A stretch of DNA of 64,000 nt from Cryptomeria japonica (lineage: Eukaryota > Streptophyta > Pinopsida > Cupressales > Cupressaceae): positions 403,839,439-403,903,438 of the forward strand of contig NC_081406.1 in NCBI RefSeq assembly GCF_030272615.1, in the 5' to 3' direction. Position numbers and translations under genes: made by a program. Under the pieces are notes generated by a model, which saw only the letters and a program-made list of their open reading frames with translations, made no database searches and was not told the DNA's origin. Below are positions 48,409 to 61,039 of the stretch, in pieces. The stretch's first letter is position 1. Each line of letters opens with the position of its first letter.

Positions 48409-51400
48409 GTTTAGGAAGCACAATCTTGAAAATGATGATTTGGGAGTACGATAAGTTTCATAATCATTCATGTTCGTGGCTTCAAAATCAAAACTTGCAT
48501 TTTCAAGCTTGTGTTACCTCCAAACAACCATTTTGATGCTTCAAAACTTGCATTTAGGAAGCACAAGCTTGAAAATGATGATTTGAGAATACGATAAGTT
48601 TCATAATTGCACTTTAATGTTCATGTCTTCAAAATTAGTACTTGCATTTTCAAGCTTGTGGTAACTCCAAACACACATTTTGATGCTTCAAAACTTGCAT
48701 TTAGGAAGCACAATCTTGAAAATGATGAATTGAAAGTATGATAAGTTTCATAATCATGCTTTAATATTCATGGCTTCAGAATAAGATTTTGCATTTTCAA
48801 GCTTGTGTTACCTCCAATCAGACATTTTGATGCTTCAAAAGTTGTGTTTAGGAAGCACAAGCTTGAAAATGATAATTTGGGAGTACAAAAAACTTCATAA
48901 ACCCACTTTCATGTTCGTGGCTTCAAAATCAGAACTTGCATTTTCAAACTTGTGTTACCTCCAAACACACATTTTGATGCTTCAAACCTTGTTTAAGAAG
49001 CACAATCTTCAAAATGATGATTTGGGACTATAATAAGCTTTATAACCACACTTTTATGTTTGTGGCTTGAGAATCAAAACTATCATTTTAAAGCTTGATG
49101 TGCCTCCAAACACACATTTTAATGCTTCAAAACTTGCATTTATGAAGCACAAGCTTGTATTTTCAAGATTATGCTACCTCTAAACACACATTTTGATTCT
49201 TCAAAACTTGTGTTTAGGAAAGAATAAGTTTCAAAATGATAATTGATAAGTTTCATAATTGCGCTTTCATGTTCGTGGCCTTAGAATAAAAACTTGCATT
49301 TTCAAGCTTGTGTAACCTCCAGACATCCATTTTGATGCTTCAAAACTTCTATTTAGGAAGCACAAGCTTCAAAATGATGATTTGGGACTATGATAAGTTT
49401 CATAATCACGCTTTAATATGCGTGGCTCTGAATTAGAACTTGCATTTTCAAGCTTGTTGTTCCTCCAAACACACATTTTGATTCTTCAAAACTTTCTTTT
49501 AGGAAGAAGAAGCTTGAAAATGATGATTTGGGAGTACAATAAGTTTCATAATCACACTTTAATGTTCGTGGCTTCAAAATCAGAACTTGTATTTTCAAGT
49601 TTGTCTTACCTCGAAACACAGATTTTGATACTTCAAAAGTTGATTTTAGGAAGCACAAGCTTGAAAATGATGATTTGGGAGTACGATAAGTTTCATAATT
49701 GTGCTTTAATGTTCGTGGCTTTGAAATCAAAAATTGCATTTTCAAGTTCGTGTTACCTCCAAACACACATTTTGATGCTTCAAAACTTGCGTTTAGGAAT
49801 CACAAGCTTGAAAATGTTGATTTGAGAGTAGGATAAGTTCCATAATCCCACTTTCATATTCTTGGCTTCGGAATCAAAACTTGCATTTTCAAGCTTGTGT
49901 TACCCCGAAACACACATTTTGATGCTTCGAAACTTGTATTTGGGAAGCACAAGTTTGAAAATGATGATTTTGGAGTACGATAAGTTTCATAATCGCGCTT
50001 TTCATGTTTGTTGCTTTGGAATCAAAACTTGCATTTTCAAACTTATTGTACCTCCAAACAGACATTTTGATGCTTCAAAACTTGCATTTATGAAGGAAAA
50101 TCTTGAAAATGATGCTTTGGGAGTACGATAAGTTTCATAATCGCTCTTTAATGTTCATGGCTTTGGAATCAGAACTATCATTTTCAAGCTTGATGTGCCC
50201 CCAAACAAAAATTTTAATGCTTTAAAACTTGCGTTTAGGAAGCACAAGATTCAAAATGATGATTGGGAGTACGATAAGTTTTATAATCGCGCTTTAATAT
50301 TTGTGGATTTGAAAGCAGAACTTGCATTTGCAAGCTTGTTGTGTCTTCAAACACACATTTTGATGCTTCAATACTTGCATTTAGGAAGCACAAGCTTGAA
50401 AATGATGATTTGGGAGTATGAAAGTGTGATAATCACGCTTTCATGTTCATGGCTTTAGAATTAGAACTTGCATTTTCAAGCTTGTGTTACATCCAAACAG
50501 CCATTTTGATGCTTCAATACTTGCACTTAAGAAGCACAAGCTTGAAAATGATGATTCAAGAATACGATAAGTTTCATAGTCATTCTTTAATGTTCATGGA
50601 TTTGGAATTAGTACATGCATTTTCAAGCTTGTGTTACCTCCAAACAGACATTTAGGAAGCACAAGCTTGAAAATGATGATTTGAGTATGATAAATTTTAT
50701 AATCGCGCTTTAATGTTCATGGCTTCAAAATTAGAACTTGCATTTTCAAACATGTGTTACCTCCAAACACACATTTTGACACTTCAAAAATTGCATTTAG
50801 TAAGCACAAGATTGAAAATGATGATTTGAGAATATGATAAGTTTCATGTTCGTGGCTTCAAAATCAGAACTTCCATATTAAAGCTTGTGTTACCTTGAAA
50901 CACACATTTCGATGCTTCTAAACTTGTGTTTAGGAAGCACAAGCTTGAAAATGGTGATTTGGGAGTATGACAAGTTTCATAATTGCAATTTAATGTTCGT
51001 TTCTTTGGAATCAGAACTCGCATTTTCAAGCTTGTTGTGCCTACAAACACACATTTTGATGCTTCATAACTTGGTTTTGGGAAGCACAAGCTTGAAAATA
51101 ATAGTTTTTGGAGTACGATAAGTTTCACAATCGTGCTTTAATGTTCGTGGCTTCAGAAACACAACTTGCATTTTCAAGGTCGCCTTACCTCCAAACACAC
51201 ATTTTGATGCTTTAAAACTTGCATTTAGGAGGCACAATCTTGAAAATGATGATTTGGGAGTATGATAAGTTTCATAATCGCACTTTAATGTTAGTGGCTT
51301 CAGAATTAGAACTTGCATTTTCAATCTTGTTGTGCCTCCAAACACATATTTTAATGCTTCAAAACTTTCATTTAGGAAGCACAAGATTGAAAATGATGAT

Positions 51401-51707
51401 TTGGGAGTAAGATAAGTTTCATAATCACACTTTAATGTTCATGGCTATGGAATCAAAACTTGCATTTGCAAGCTTGTGTTACCTCCAAACACATAGTTTG
51501 ATGCTTCCAAACTTGTATTTAGGAAACACAAGCTTGAAAATGATGATTTGGTAGTATGATAAGTTTCATAATCTCACTTTCATGTTCATGGCTTCGGAAT
51601 CAAAACTTGCATTTTCAAGTTTGTTGTGCCTCCAAACACACATTTGATGCTTCAAAACTTGCATTTAGGAAGCACAATCTTGAAAATGATGATTTGGGAG
51701 TACTATA
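48409..51707. repeat. satellite array 2, ~147-bp monomer, about 22 copies
   Basis: Same monomer as array 1. It starts mid-monomer at the gypsy LTR and ends mid-monomer (GGGAGTACTATA) at the solo LTR. The copies are divergent, with shortened monomers near 49,140-49,260 and 50,650. Open frames on both strands repeat every 49 codons and are not called as genes. Confidence 0.95.
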
Positions 51708-53034
51708 TGATAGTTTTGATACTTAAATTAAGTATAGATGCCAAGCTTAATAAGATGAGAGGGGGGGGTGAATCATACAAACTTAATCTTCCATCACAAC
51801 AACATATTCAACCTCGGTAACATATACTTCAGTCATATAACCAAAACTGCTAAACATGCAAACTCAAAAGCATATAAACATCATAACACTCATAACACCA
51901 GATTTAGCATGGAAACCCAAATAGGGAAAAACCACTATGGGATTTTGGACCCACTAAGAAATATACTCTTCTAGAGTATGCTCGGTTAAAAGCAAATCCT
52001 GTTAAAGATTACAAACACATTGCTAGGTATGACCCAGTTAAGGGATTTCCCTCAGATCTGTTAGGATCTTCACCTTGTTAGAAGTGACCTTGTTAAAGGA
52101 TTTCAAACACAATCAGAATGTCACCTTGCTAGAGGGTTTTACAAATAAGACTGTTAAGTCCACTCGGTTAAGAGATTTTCTGTCACTTCACAAAATAACA
52201 GTAATAAAAATCTATCTGCAACCTCACATCTAAAATGCTAAAGCAAATTCTTATTTTCTCAATACAATATAGACATAGAACTAATCTTGTCCATCTACTG
52301 GGCTCTCTACTCTGTTATTCAAAATAGGTCTTCAAGCTTCTGTGCTCGGTAATCACTATGTAGCATCCCTGTGCATACACTTGCCTGCATGCATTGTTTA
52401 TTAACAGTTCCCTATTTATAAACAATTCGCCAACCGCTTAATCTCCTTGATCACATTTCCCATGATCAATCATAGCCATCAGATATTCAAACTTTGACCA
52501 GGTTCAATGTATCCTTCGATCTGAAAATGTTTTACTCTGCCTTGGAACTTGCATACATTTCTTGGAACTTTTGCTAGGGTAATGCAGTTCAATCTAAGCT
52601 ATAGATCTTCCTGTCGATTTTCCTTTGCCATAGATTCTTTAACAAACTTCATTCATGACATACCAATCATTTAATCATAGCCAGCTCATTAGCTTCCTTC
52701 ATTAAATAATGTTTTTATTCATTCAATGCATTTTGTTATTACGCGGTTGCAACTCGGTAAATACTAAACTTCACTCAGTAGACATTCTGCCTTCATTAAC
52801 CGATAGCGATAACCTTAGGGTTTACCGACTAGGTTCTTTTCTCAGTAACATAGTATAGTATTAACCTTTCAATCAATAACATATGTAGGATATCAAAACA
52901 ATCTAATCATCATGATCTCATCATTGTCTAACTCAGTAATAGTTGCCCATAATCATCAACAACCTTCTCAATATCCTTATTGAAATGCCAACAATCTCTC
53001 CTTGTCTGTTATAATGTCAAATGCCAACACTATA
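51703..53034 (-). mobile_element. solo LTR (copia-like) inside the satellite, with target duplication CTATA
   Basis: The element occupies 51,708-53,029 (1,322 bp), begins TGATAGTTTTG and ends TGCCAACA. The five bases CTATA flank both sides (51,703-51,707; 53,030-53,034), and the satellite monomer resumes in register. The GAGAGGGGGGGGTGAATC tract near one end and TGTTGGCATTT at the other match the plan of the copia LTRs at 17,483 and 23,271, so orientation is minus. No internal coding region is present. The duplicated TGTTGGCATTT (near 52,983 and 53,018) leaves a small doubt about the exact LTR start. Confidence 0.88.
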
Positions 53035-56000
53035 AGTTTCATAATCGCACTTTAATGTTCATGGCTTCGGAATTAGATTTTGCATTTTTAGGCTTGTGTT
53101 CCAAACACCCATTTTGATGCTTCAAAACTTGCATTTAGGAAGCACAAGCTTGAAATTGATGATTTGGGAATACGATAAGTGTCATAATCATGCTTTCATG
53201 TTCATGGCTTCGAAATTATAACTTACATTTTCAAGCTTGTTGTGCCTCCAAACACACATTTTGATGCTTCAAAAGTTGTTTTTAGAAAGCTCAAAGTTTA
53301 AAAATGATGATTTGGGAGTATGATAAGTTTCATAATCGTGCTTTAATGTATATGGCTTCAGAATAAAAAATTGCATTTTCAAGCTTTTGTTTCCTCCAAA
53401 CACACATTTTTATGCTTCAAAACTTGAGTTCAGGAAGCAAAAGCTTGAAAATGATGATTTTGGAGTACGATGTGTTTCATAATCGCACTTTCATGTTCGT
53501 GGCTTCGAAATTAGAACTTGCAATTTCAAGCTTGTGTTATGTCCAAACACACATGGTGATGCTTCAAATCTTGCATTTAGGAAGCACAAGCTTGAAAATG
53601 ATGATTTGGGAATACGATTAGTTTCATAATTGCGCTTTCATGTTCATGGCTTCAGAATTATAACTTGCATTTTCAAGATTATTGTGCCTCCAAACACATA
53701 TTTTGATATTTAAAACTTGTGTTTAGGGAGCACAAGCTTGAAAATGATGATTTAAGAGTACAATATGTTTCATAATCGTGTTTTAATGTTCATGGCGTTG
53801 AAAACAGAACTTACATTTTTGAGCTTGTTTCTGCCTCCAAACAGACATTTTGATGCTTCAAAACTTGCATTTCGGAAGAACAAGCCTGAAAATTATGATT
53901 TGGGAGTATGATAAGTTTCATTATCGTGCATTCATGTTCATGGCTTTGGAATAAGAACTTGCATTTTCAACCTTGTGTTACCTCCAAACAACCATTTTGA
54001 TGCTCCATAACTTGCATTTATGAAGCACAAGCCTGAAAATGATGATTTGAGAATATGATAAGTTTCATAATCATTCTTTAATGTTCGTGGCTTTGGAATC
54101 GATACTTGCATTTTTAGGCTTGTGTTACCTCCAAACACAAATTTTGATGCTTCAAAACTTGTGTTTAGGAAGCACAAGCTTGAAAATGATGATTTAGGAG
54201 TATGATAAGTTTCATAATCACCCTTTAATGTTCGTGGCTTCAGAATCATAACATGCATTTTCAAGCTTGTGTTATCGCCAAACACACATTTTGATGCTTC
54301 AAAACTTGTGTTTAGGAAGCATAAGCTTGAAAATGACGATTTAGAAGTACGATAAGTTTCTTAATCGTGGTTTAATGTTCCTAGCTTTGGAATCAAAACT
54401 TGAATTATCAAACTTTTGTTACCTCCAAACACACATTTTGATACTTCAAAACTTGCTTTTAGTGAGCATAAGCTTGAAAATGATGATTTGGGAGTATGAT
54501 AAGTTTCATAATCGTGCTTTCATGTTCATGGCATTGGAATTAGAACTTACATTTTTCAAGCTTGTGTTACCTCCAAACACCCATTTTGATGCTTCAAAAC
54601 TTGTGTTTAGGAAGCACAAGCTTGAAAATGATGATTTGGGAGTACGATAAGTTTCATAATCTTGCTTCAATGTTCATGGCTTTGAAATCAGAACTTGCAT
54701 TTTCAAGCTTGTGTTACGTCCAAACACACATTTTGATGCTTTAAAACTTGCGTTTAGGAAGCACAAGCTTGAAAATGATTATTTGGCAGTACTATAAGTT
54801 TCATAATCGCACTTTAATGTTCATGGCTTCAGAAACAAAATTTGCATTTTGAAGATTGTTGTGCCTCTAAACACACATTTTGATGCTTCAAAACTTATAT
54901 TTAGGAAGCACTAGCTTTAAAATGATGATTTGGGCCTATGATAAGTTTAATAATAATTCTTTCAAGCTTGTGTTACCTCCAAACACACATTTTGATGCTT
55001 CAAAACTTGCGTTCAGGAAACACAAGCTTGTGTTGCATTTTCAAGCTTTTGTTACTTCCAAAATATTTTGATGCTTCAAAACATGCATTTAGGAAGCACA
55101 AGCTTGAAAATGATGATTTGGGCATAGGATAAGTTTCATAATTTCCCTTTAATGTTCACGGCTTTGGAATTAGAACCTGGATTTTCAAGCTTTTGTTACC
55201 TCCAAACAAACATTTTGATTCTTCAAAACTTGTGTTTACGAAGGATAAGTTTCAAAATAATGATTTGGGACTATGATAAGTTTCATAATCTTGCTTTCAT
55301 GTTTGTGGTTCAGAATCAAAACTTGCATTTTCATTCTTGTGTTATGTCCAAACACACATTTTGATGCTTCAAAACTTGCATTTATGAAGCACAAGCTTCA
55401 AAATGATGATTTGGGAGTACTATAAGTTTCATAATCGTGCTTTAATGTTCATGGCTTAGGAATCATAACTTGCATTTTCAAGCTTGTTGTGTCACCAAAC
55501 ACACATTTTGATGCTTCAAAACATTTTTTTAGGAAGCACATTCTTCAAAATGATGATTTGGGAGTACAATAGGTTTCATAATCGCGCTTTAATGTTCATG
55601 TGTTCCCAATCAAAACTTGCATTTTTAAACTTCTGTTACCTCGAATCACACATTTTAATGCTTCCAAACTCGCATTTAGGAAGCACAAGATAAAAAATGA
55701 TGATTTTGGAGTACGATAAGTTTCATAATTACGCTTTAATGTTCATTCCTTTTGAATCAGAACTTGCATTTACAAGCTTGTTGTGCATACATAAACACAT
55801 TTTGAAGCTTCAAAACTTGTGTTTAGGAAGCACAAGCTTGAAAATGATGATTTGGGTGTACGATAAGTTTCATAATCATGCTTTAATGCTTATGGATTCA
55901 AAATCATTTTTTATATTTCAAAGATTGTCTTACCTCCAAACACATTTGGATGCTTTAAAACTTGCGTTTATGAATCAGAATTTACATTTTCAATTTTGTG

Positions 56001-59000
56001 TTACCTCCAAACACTCATTTTGATGCTTCAAAACTTGCGTTTAGGAAGCACAAGCTTGAAAATTATGATTTGGGAGTACAATAAGTTTCATAATCATGCT
56101 TTAATGTTGGTGGGTTTGGAATCAGAACTTGCATTTTGAAAGTTCTATTACCTCCAAACACACATTTTGATGCTTCAAAACTTATGTTTACGAAGCACAA
56201 ACTTCAAAATGATGATTTGGGAGTACAACAAGTTTCATATTGTGACCTTTAATGTTCATGGCTTTGGATTAAGAATTTGCATTCTCAAAACTTGTGTTCA
56301 GGAAGCACAAGGTTTAAAATGATGATTTGGGAGTACGATAATTTTCACAATCACCCTATAATGTTCATGGCTTCGGAATCAGAACTTGCATTTTCAAGCT
56401 TGTGTTATCTCCAAACACACATTTTGATGCTTCAAAACTTGCGTTTAGGAAGCACAATCTTGGAAATGATGATTTGGGAGTAGGTTAAGTGTCATAATGG
56501 CTCTTTTATGTTTGTGGCTTTGCAATCAAAACATGCATTTTCAATCTTGTGTTACCTCCAAACACACATTTTGATGCTTCAAAACTTGCATTTAGGAAGC
56601 ACAACCTTGTAAATGATGATTTGGGAGTATGATAAGTTTCATAATTGCACTTTATTGTTCATTGCTTCAGAATTAGAACTTGCATTTTCAAGCTTGTGTT
56701 GCATTTAAACACACATTTTGATGCTTAAAAATATGCATTTAGGAAGCACATGTTTGAAAATCATGGTTTGGGACTACGATGTTTCATAATCACGCTTTCA
56801 TGTTTGTGGCTTTGGAATTAGAATTTGCATTTTCAAGTTTGTGTTACCTCCAAATGCACATTTTGATATTTCAAAACTTGCATTTAGGAAGCACAAGCCT
56901 GAAAATGATGATTTGGTAGTATGATAAGTTTCATAATCTCACTTTCATGTTCACGGCTTCGAAATCAAAATTTGTATTTTCAAGCTTGTGTTACCTCCAA
57001 AAACAAATTTTGATTCTTGAAAACTTGTGTTTAGCAAGCAGAAGTTTGAAAATGATGATTTTGGAGTATGATAAGTTTCATAATTACACTTTCATATTTG
57101 TGGCTTCGAAATCAAAACTTGCATTTTCATTGGTTGTTGTACCTCCAAACACACATTTTGATGCTTCAAAACATGTGTTTAGGAAGCACAAGCTTGAAAA
57201 TGAAGATTTGGGAGTACGATAAGTTTCATAATCGTGCTTTGATGTTCATGGCTTCAGAATAAAAACTTACATTTTCAAGCTTGTGTTACCTCCAAACACA
57301 TATTTTGATGCTTCAAAACTTATGTTTAGGAAGCACAAGGTTGAAAATAAAGATTTGGGAGTATGGTAAGTCTCATAATCGCGCTTTAATGTTCATGGAT
57401 TTGGAATAAGAATGTGCATTTTCAATCTTGTGTTACCTCCAAACACACATTTTGATGCTTCAAAACTTGCGTTTAGGAAGCACAAGCTTTAAAATGATGA
57501 TTTGGGAGTACGATAAGTTTCATAATTGCACTTTGATGTTCATGGCTTCATAATCAAAATTTGAATTTTCAAGCTTGTGTTACCTCCAAACACACATTTT
57601 GGTGCTTCAAAACTTGTGTTTAGGAAACATAAGGTTGAAAATGATGATTTGCGACAACAGTAGGTTTCATAATTGCACTTTCAAGTTCGTGGCTTCGGAA
57701 TCAGATCTTTAATTTTTTCAAGCTTTTGTTACCTCTAAACACAAATTTTGATGCTTCAAAAATTGCATTTAGGAAGCACGAGATTGAAAATGATGATTTG
57801 AGAGTACGATAAAGTTTCATAATTGTACTTTAATGTTCGTGGCTTCAGAATCAGTTCTTACAATTTTAAGCTTGTGTTTCCTCCAAACACACATTTTGAT
57901 GCTTCAAACTTGTTTTTGGGAAACACAATTTTGAAAATGATGATTTGGTTGTACAATAAGTTTCATAATTGTGCTTTAATGTTCGTGGATTTAGAATCAT
58001 ATTTTGTATTTTCAAGCTTGTGTTACCTCCAATTACACATTTTGATGCTTCAAAACTTGCATTCAAGAAGTACAAGCTTGAAAAGGCTCTTTTAGGAGTA
58101 CGATAAGTTTCATAATCATTCTTTAATGTTCATGGCTTTGGAATCAAATATTGAATTTTCAAACTTGTGTTACCTTGAAACATAGATTTAGAAGCTTCAA
58201 AACATGCATATAGCAAGCAAAAGCTCAAAAATAATGATTTGGGAGTATTATAGGTTCCATAATCGCGCTTTAATGTTGGTGGCTTCAAAATTAGAATTAC
58301 ATTTTAAAGCTTGTGTTATCTCCAAACACATTTTGATACTTCAAAACTTGCATTTAGGAAACACAAGCTTAACAATGATGATTTGGGAGTACGATAAGTT
58401 TCATAATCGCGCTTTAATTTTCATCACTTCGAAATTAGACCTTGCATTTTCAAGCTTGTTGTGTCTACAAACACACATTTTGATGTTTCAAAACTTGCGT
58501 TTAGGAAGCACAAGCTTAAAAATGATGATTTAAGAGTACGATAAGTTTCATAATTGCACTTTAATTTTCATGGCTTCAGAATCTGAACTTGCTTTTTCAA
58601 GATTGTTGTGCCTCCAGACACACATTTTGATGCTGTAAAACTTGCATTTAGGAACCACAAGCTTCAAAATGATGATTTGGGAGTATGATAAGTTTCATAA
58701 TCACACTTACATGTTTGTGGCTTTGGAATCAGAACTAGCATTTTCAAATTTGTGTTACCTCCAAACACACATTTAGATGCTTCAAAACTTGCATTTAGAA
58801 AAGCACAAGCTTGAAAATGATGATTTGGGAGTACGATAAATTTCATAATTATGCTTTTATGATCATGGCTTTGGAATCAGAATTTGCATTTTCAAGCTTG
58901 ATTCTTAAAACCTTGCATTTAGGAAGCACAAGCTTGAATTTGGGAGTACGATAAGTTTCATAATCTTGTGTTTAGGAAGCACACGGTTCAAAATGTGATT

Positions 59001-60530
59001 TGGGAGTGCGATAAGTTTCATAATCGCTCTTTCATGTTGGTGGCTTCAAAAGAAGAACTTTCATTTTCAAGCTTGTGTTACCTTTGAACACACATTTTCA
59101 TGCTTCAAAAATTTTATTTAGGAAGCACAAGTTTTAAAATCATGATTTGGTAGTACGATATGTTTCATAATCATGTTTTCATGTTCATGGCTTCAGAATC
59201 AGAACTTGCATTTTCAGGATTGTGTTACCTCCAAACACACATTTTGATGCTTCAAAACTTGTGTTTAGGAAGTGCAAGCTTGAAAATGATGATTTGGGAG
59301 TACGATAAGATTCATAATCTTACTTTCATGTTCATTGCTTCAAAATAAGAACTTTTTATCTTTAAGCTTGTGTTACCTCCAAACACACATTTTGATGCTT
59401 TAAAACTTGTGTTTAGGAAGAACAAGTTTGAAAATGATGATTTTGAAGTACAACAAGTTTCATCATCGTGCTTTCTTGTTCGTGGCTTCGGAATTAGAAC
59501 TTGTATTTTCAAGATTGTTGTACCTCCAAACACACATTTTGATGCTTCAAAACATGCATTTAGGAAGCACAAGATTGAAAATGATGATTTGGGAGTACGT
59601 TAAGTTTCATAATCTCGCTATAATGTTCATGGCTTCGAAATAATACATTTTCAATCTTGTGTTGCCTCCAAACACTCATTTTTTGATTCTTGAAAATTTA
59701 CATTTAGGAAGCACAAGCTTGAAAATGATGATTTGGGAGTACGATAAGTTTTATAATTGCCCTTTAATGTCCGTGGCTTTGGAATAATAATTTGCATTTT
59801 CAAGCTTGTGTTACCTCCAAACACACATTTTGATGCTTCAAAACTTGCATTTAGGAAGCACTAGCTTAAAATGATGATTTGGGAGCATGATAAGATTCAT
59901 AATCTCGCTTTCATGTTCATGGCTTCAAATTTAGAACTTACATTTTCAAGCTTGTGTTACCTCCAAACACACATTTTGATGCTTCAAAACTTGTGTTTAG
60001 GAAGCACAAGCTTGAAAATGATGATTTTGAAGTACGATATGTTTCATAATCATGCTTTCTTGTCAGTGGCTTCAGAATTAGAACTTGCATTTTCAAGCTT
60101 GTTGTGCCTCCAAACACACATTTTGAAGCTTGAAAATTTGTGTTTAGGAAGCACAAGCTTGAAAATGATGGTTTGGAAGTACGATAAAATTCATAATAGG
60201 TCTTTCATGTTTGTGGCTTTGGAATCAGAACTTGCATTTTCAAACTTGTGTTACTTCCAAACACATATATTGATGCTTCAAAACTTGCGTTTAGGAAGCA
60301 CAAGCTTGAAAATGATGATTTGGGAGAACGATAAGTTTCATAATCATGATTTCATATTCATGGCTTCAGAATTAGAACTTGCATTTTCGAGCTTGTGTTT
60401 CCTTCAAACACCTATTTTGATTGTTCAAAACTTGTATTTAAGAAGAATAAGCTTGAAAATGATGATTTGGGAGTACGATAAGTTTCATAATCATGTTTTA
60501 ATACTTGTTGCTTTGGAATCAGAATGTTGG
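53030..60530. repeat. satellite array 3, ~147-bp monomer, about 51 copies
   Basis: Continuation of array 2 across the solo LTR. The longest uninterrupted frame is at 59,871-60,635 (254 codons), four to five repeats of 49 residues followed by unique sequence. Shortened monomers occur at 54,960-55,090 and 58,912-58,985. The array ends near AATCAGAATG at 60,530 and passes into unique DNA. Confidence 0.95.
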
Positions 60531-61039
60531 GACTTCAAAAGTTATGTCAAAGTTTGGAGGCCTAGGTTCAAAATTTTGATTTTTGACACTCAGAATCCTC
60601 TTTGTAGGATAACATGTGTTATATTCCAACTTTAGAAAATAACTAATTAGAGAACAACATGTTAGTCACATATGAAGTTATGGACGGCAAGCATGGAATG
60701 AGCTACTAGGACAAGTAATTGGGCAAGGATGACATGGGTCATTGAGATGGAAATGCATTGGGTTGGTTGCAGTTGTCAATATTACCATGTTAGTCGCTTG
60801 TAGTCACAAGCAGTGTTAGTCGCACAAATGTTGGAGAGTGTCCGTAACACGCTGGTTATCATACTGTGGCAAGCAACACATAACACATAACACAAGGGTT
60901 ATGCTATTAGGGTGCGAATAACATGTAGGTTTTTATCTCGTGGAGTCATGTGCACATAGTGTGCATGTTATTGATTTCTTGAGCATCTACGAAGTGTTGT
61001 GGAGGCTAGAGAGTCCATGCAGGCTAGCAAGGAAGGAGT
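60531..61039. other. unique DNA after array 3, no gene recognised
   Basis: GTTGGGACTTCAAAAGTTAT starts a less AT-rich stretch without domains. It holds short direct phrases such as AACACATAACACATAACACA (about 60,875-60,895). No RNA gene is seen. Confidence 0.45.

Noticed and set aside
59871-60635. 254-codon plus-strand frame as a protein gene
   Set aside because: It is four to five satellite monomers read in frame, with the same sequence open on the other strand. No start context or domain is seen.
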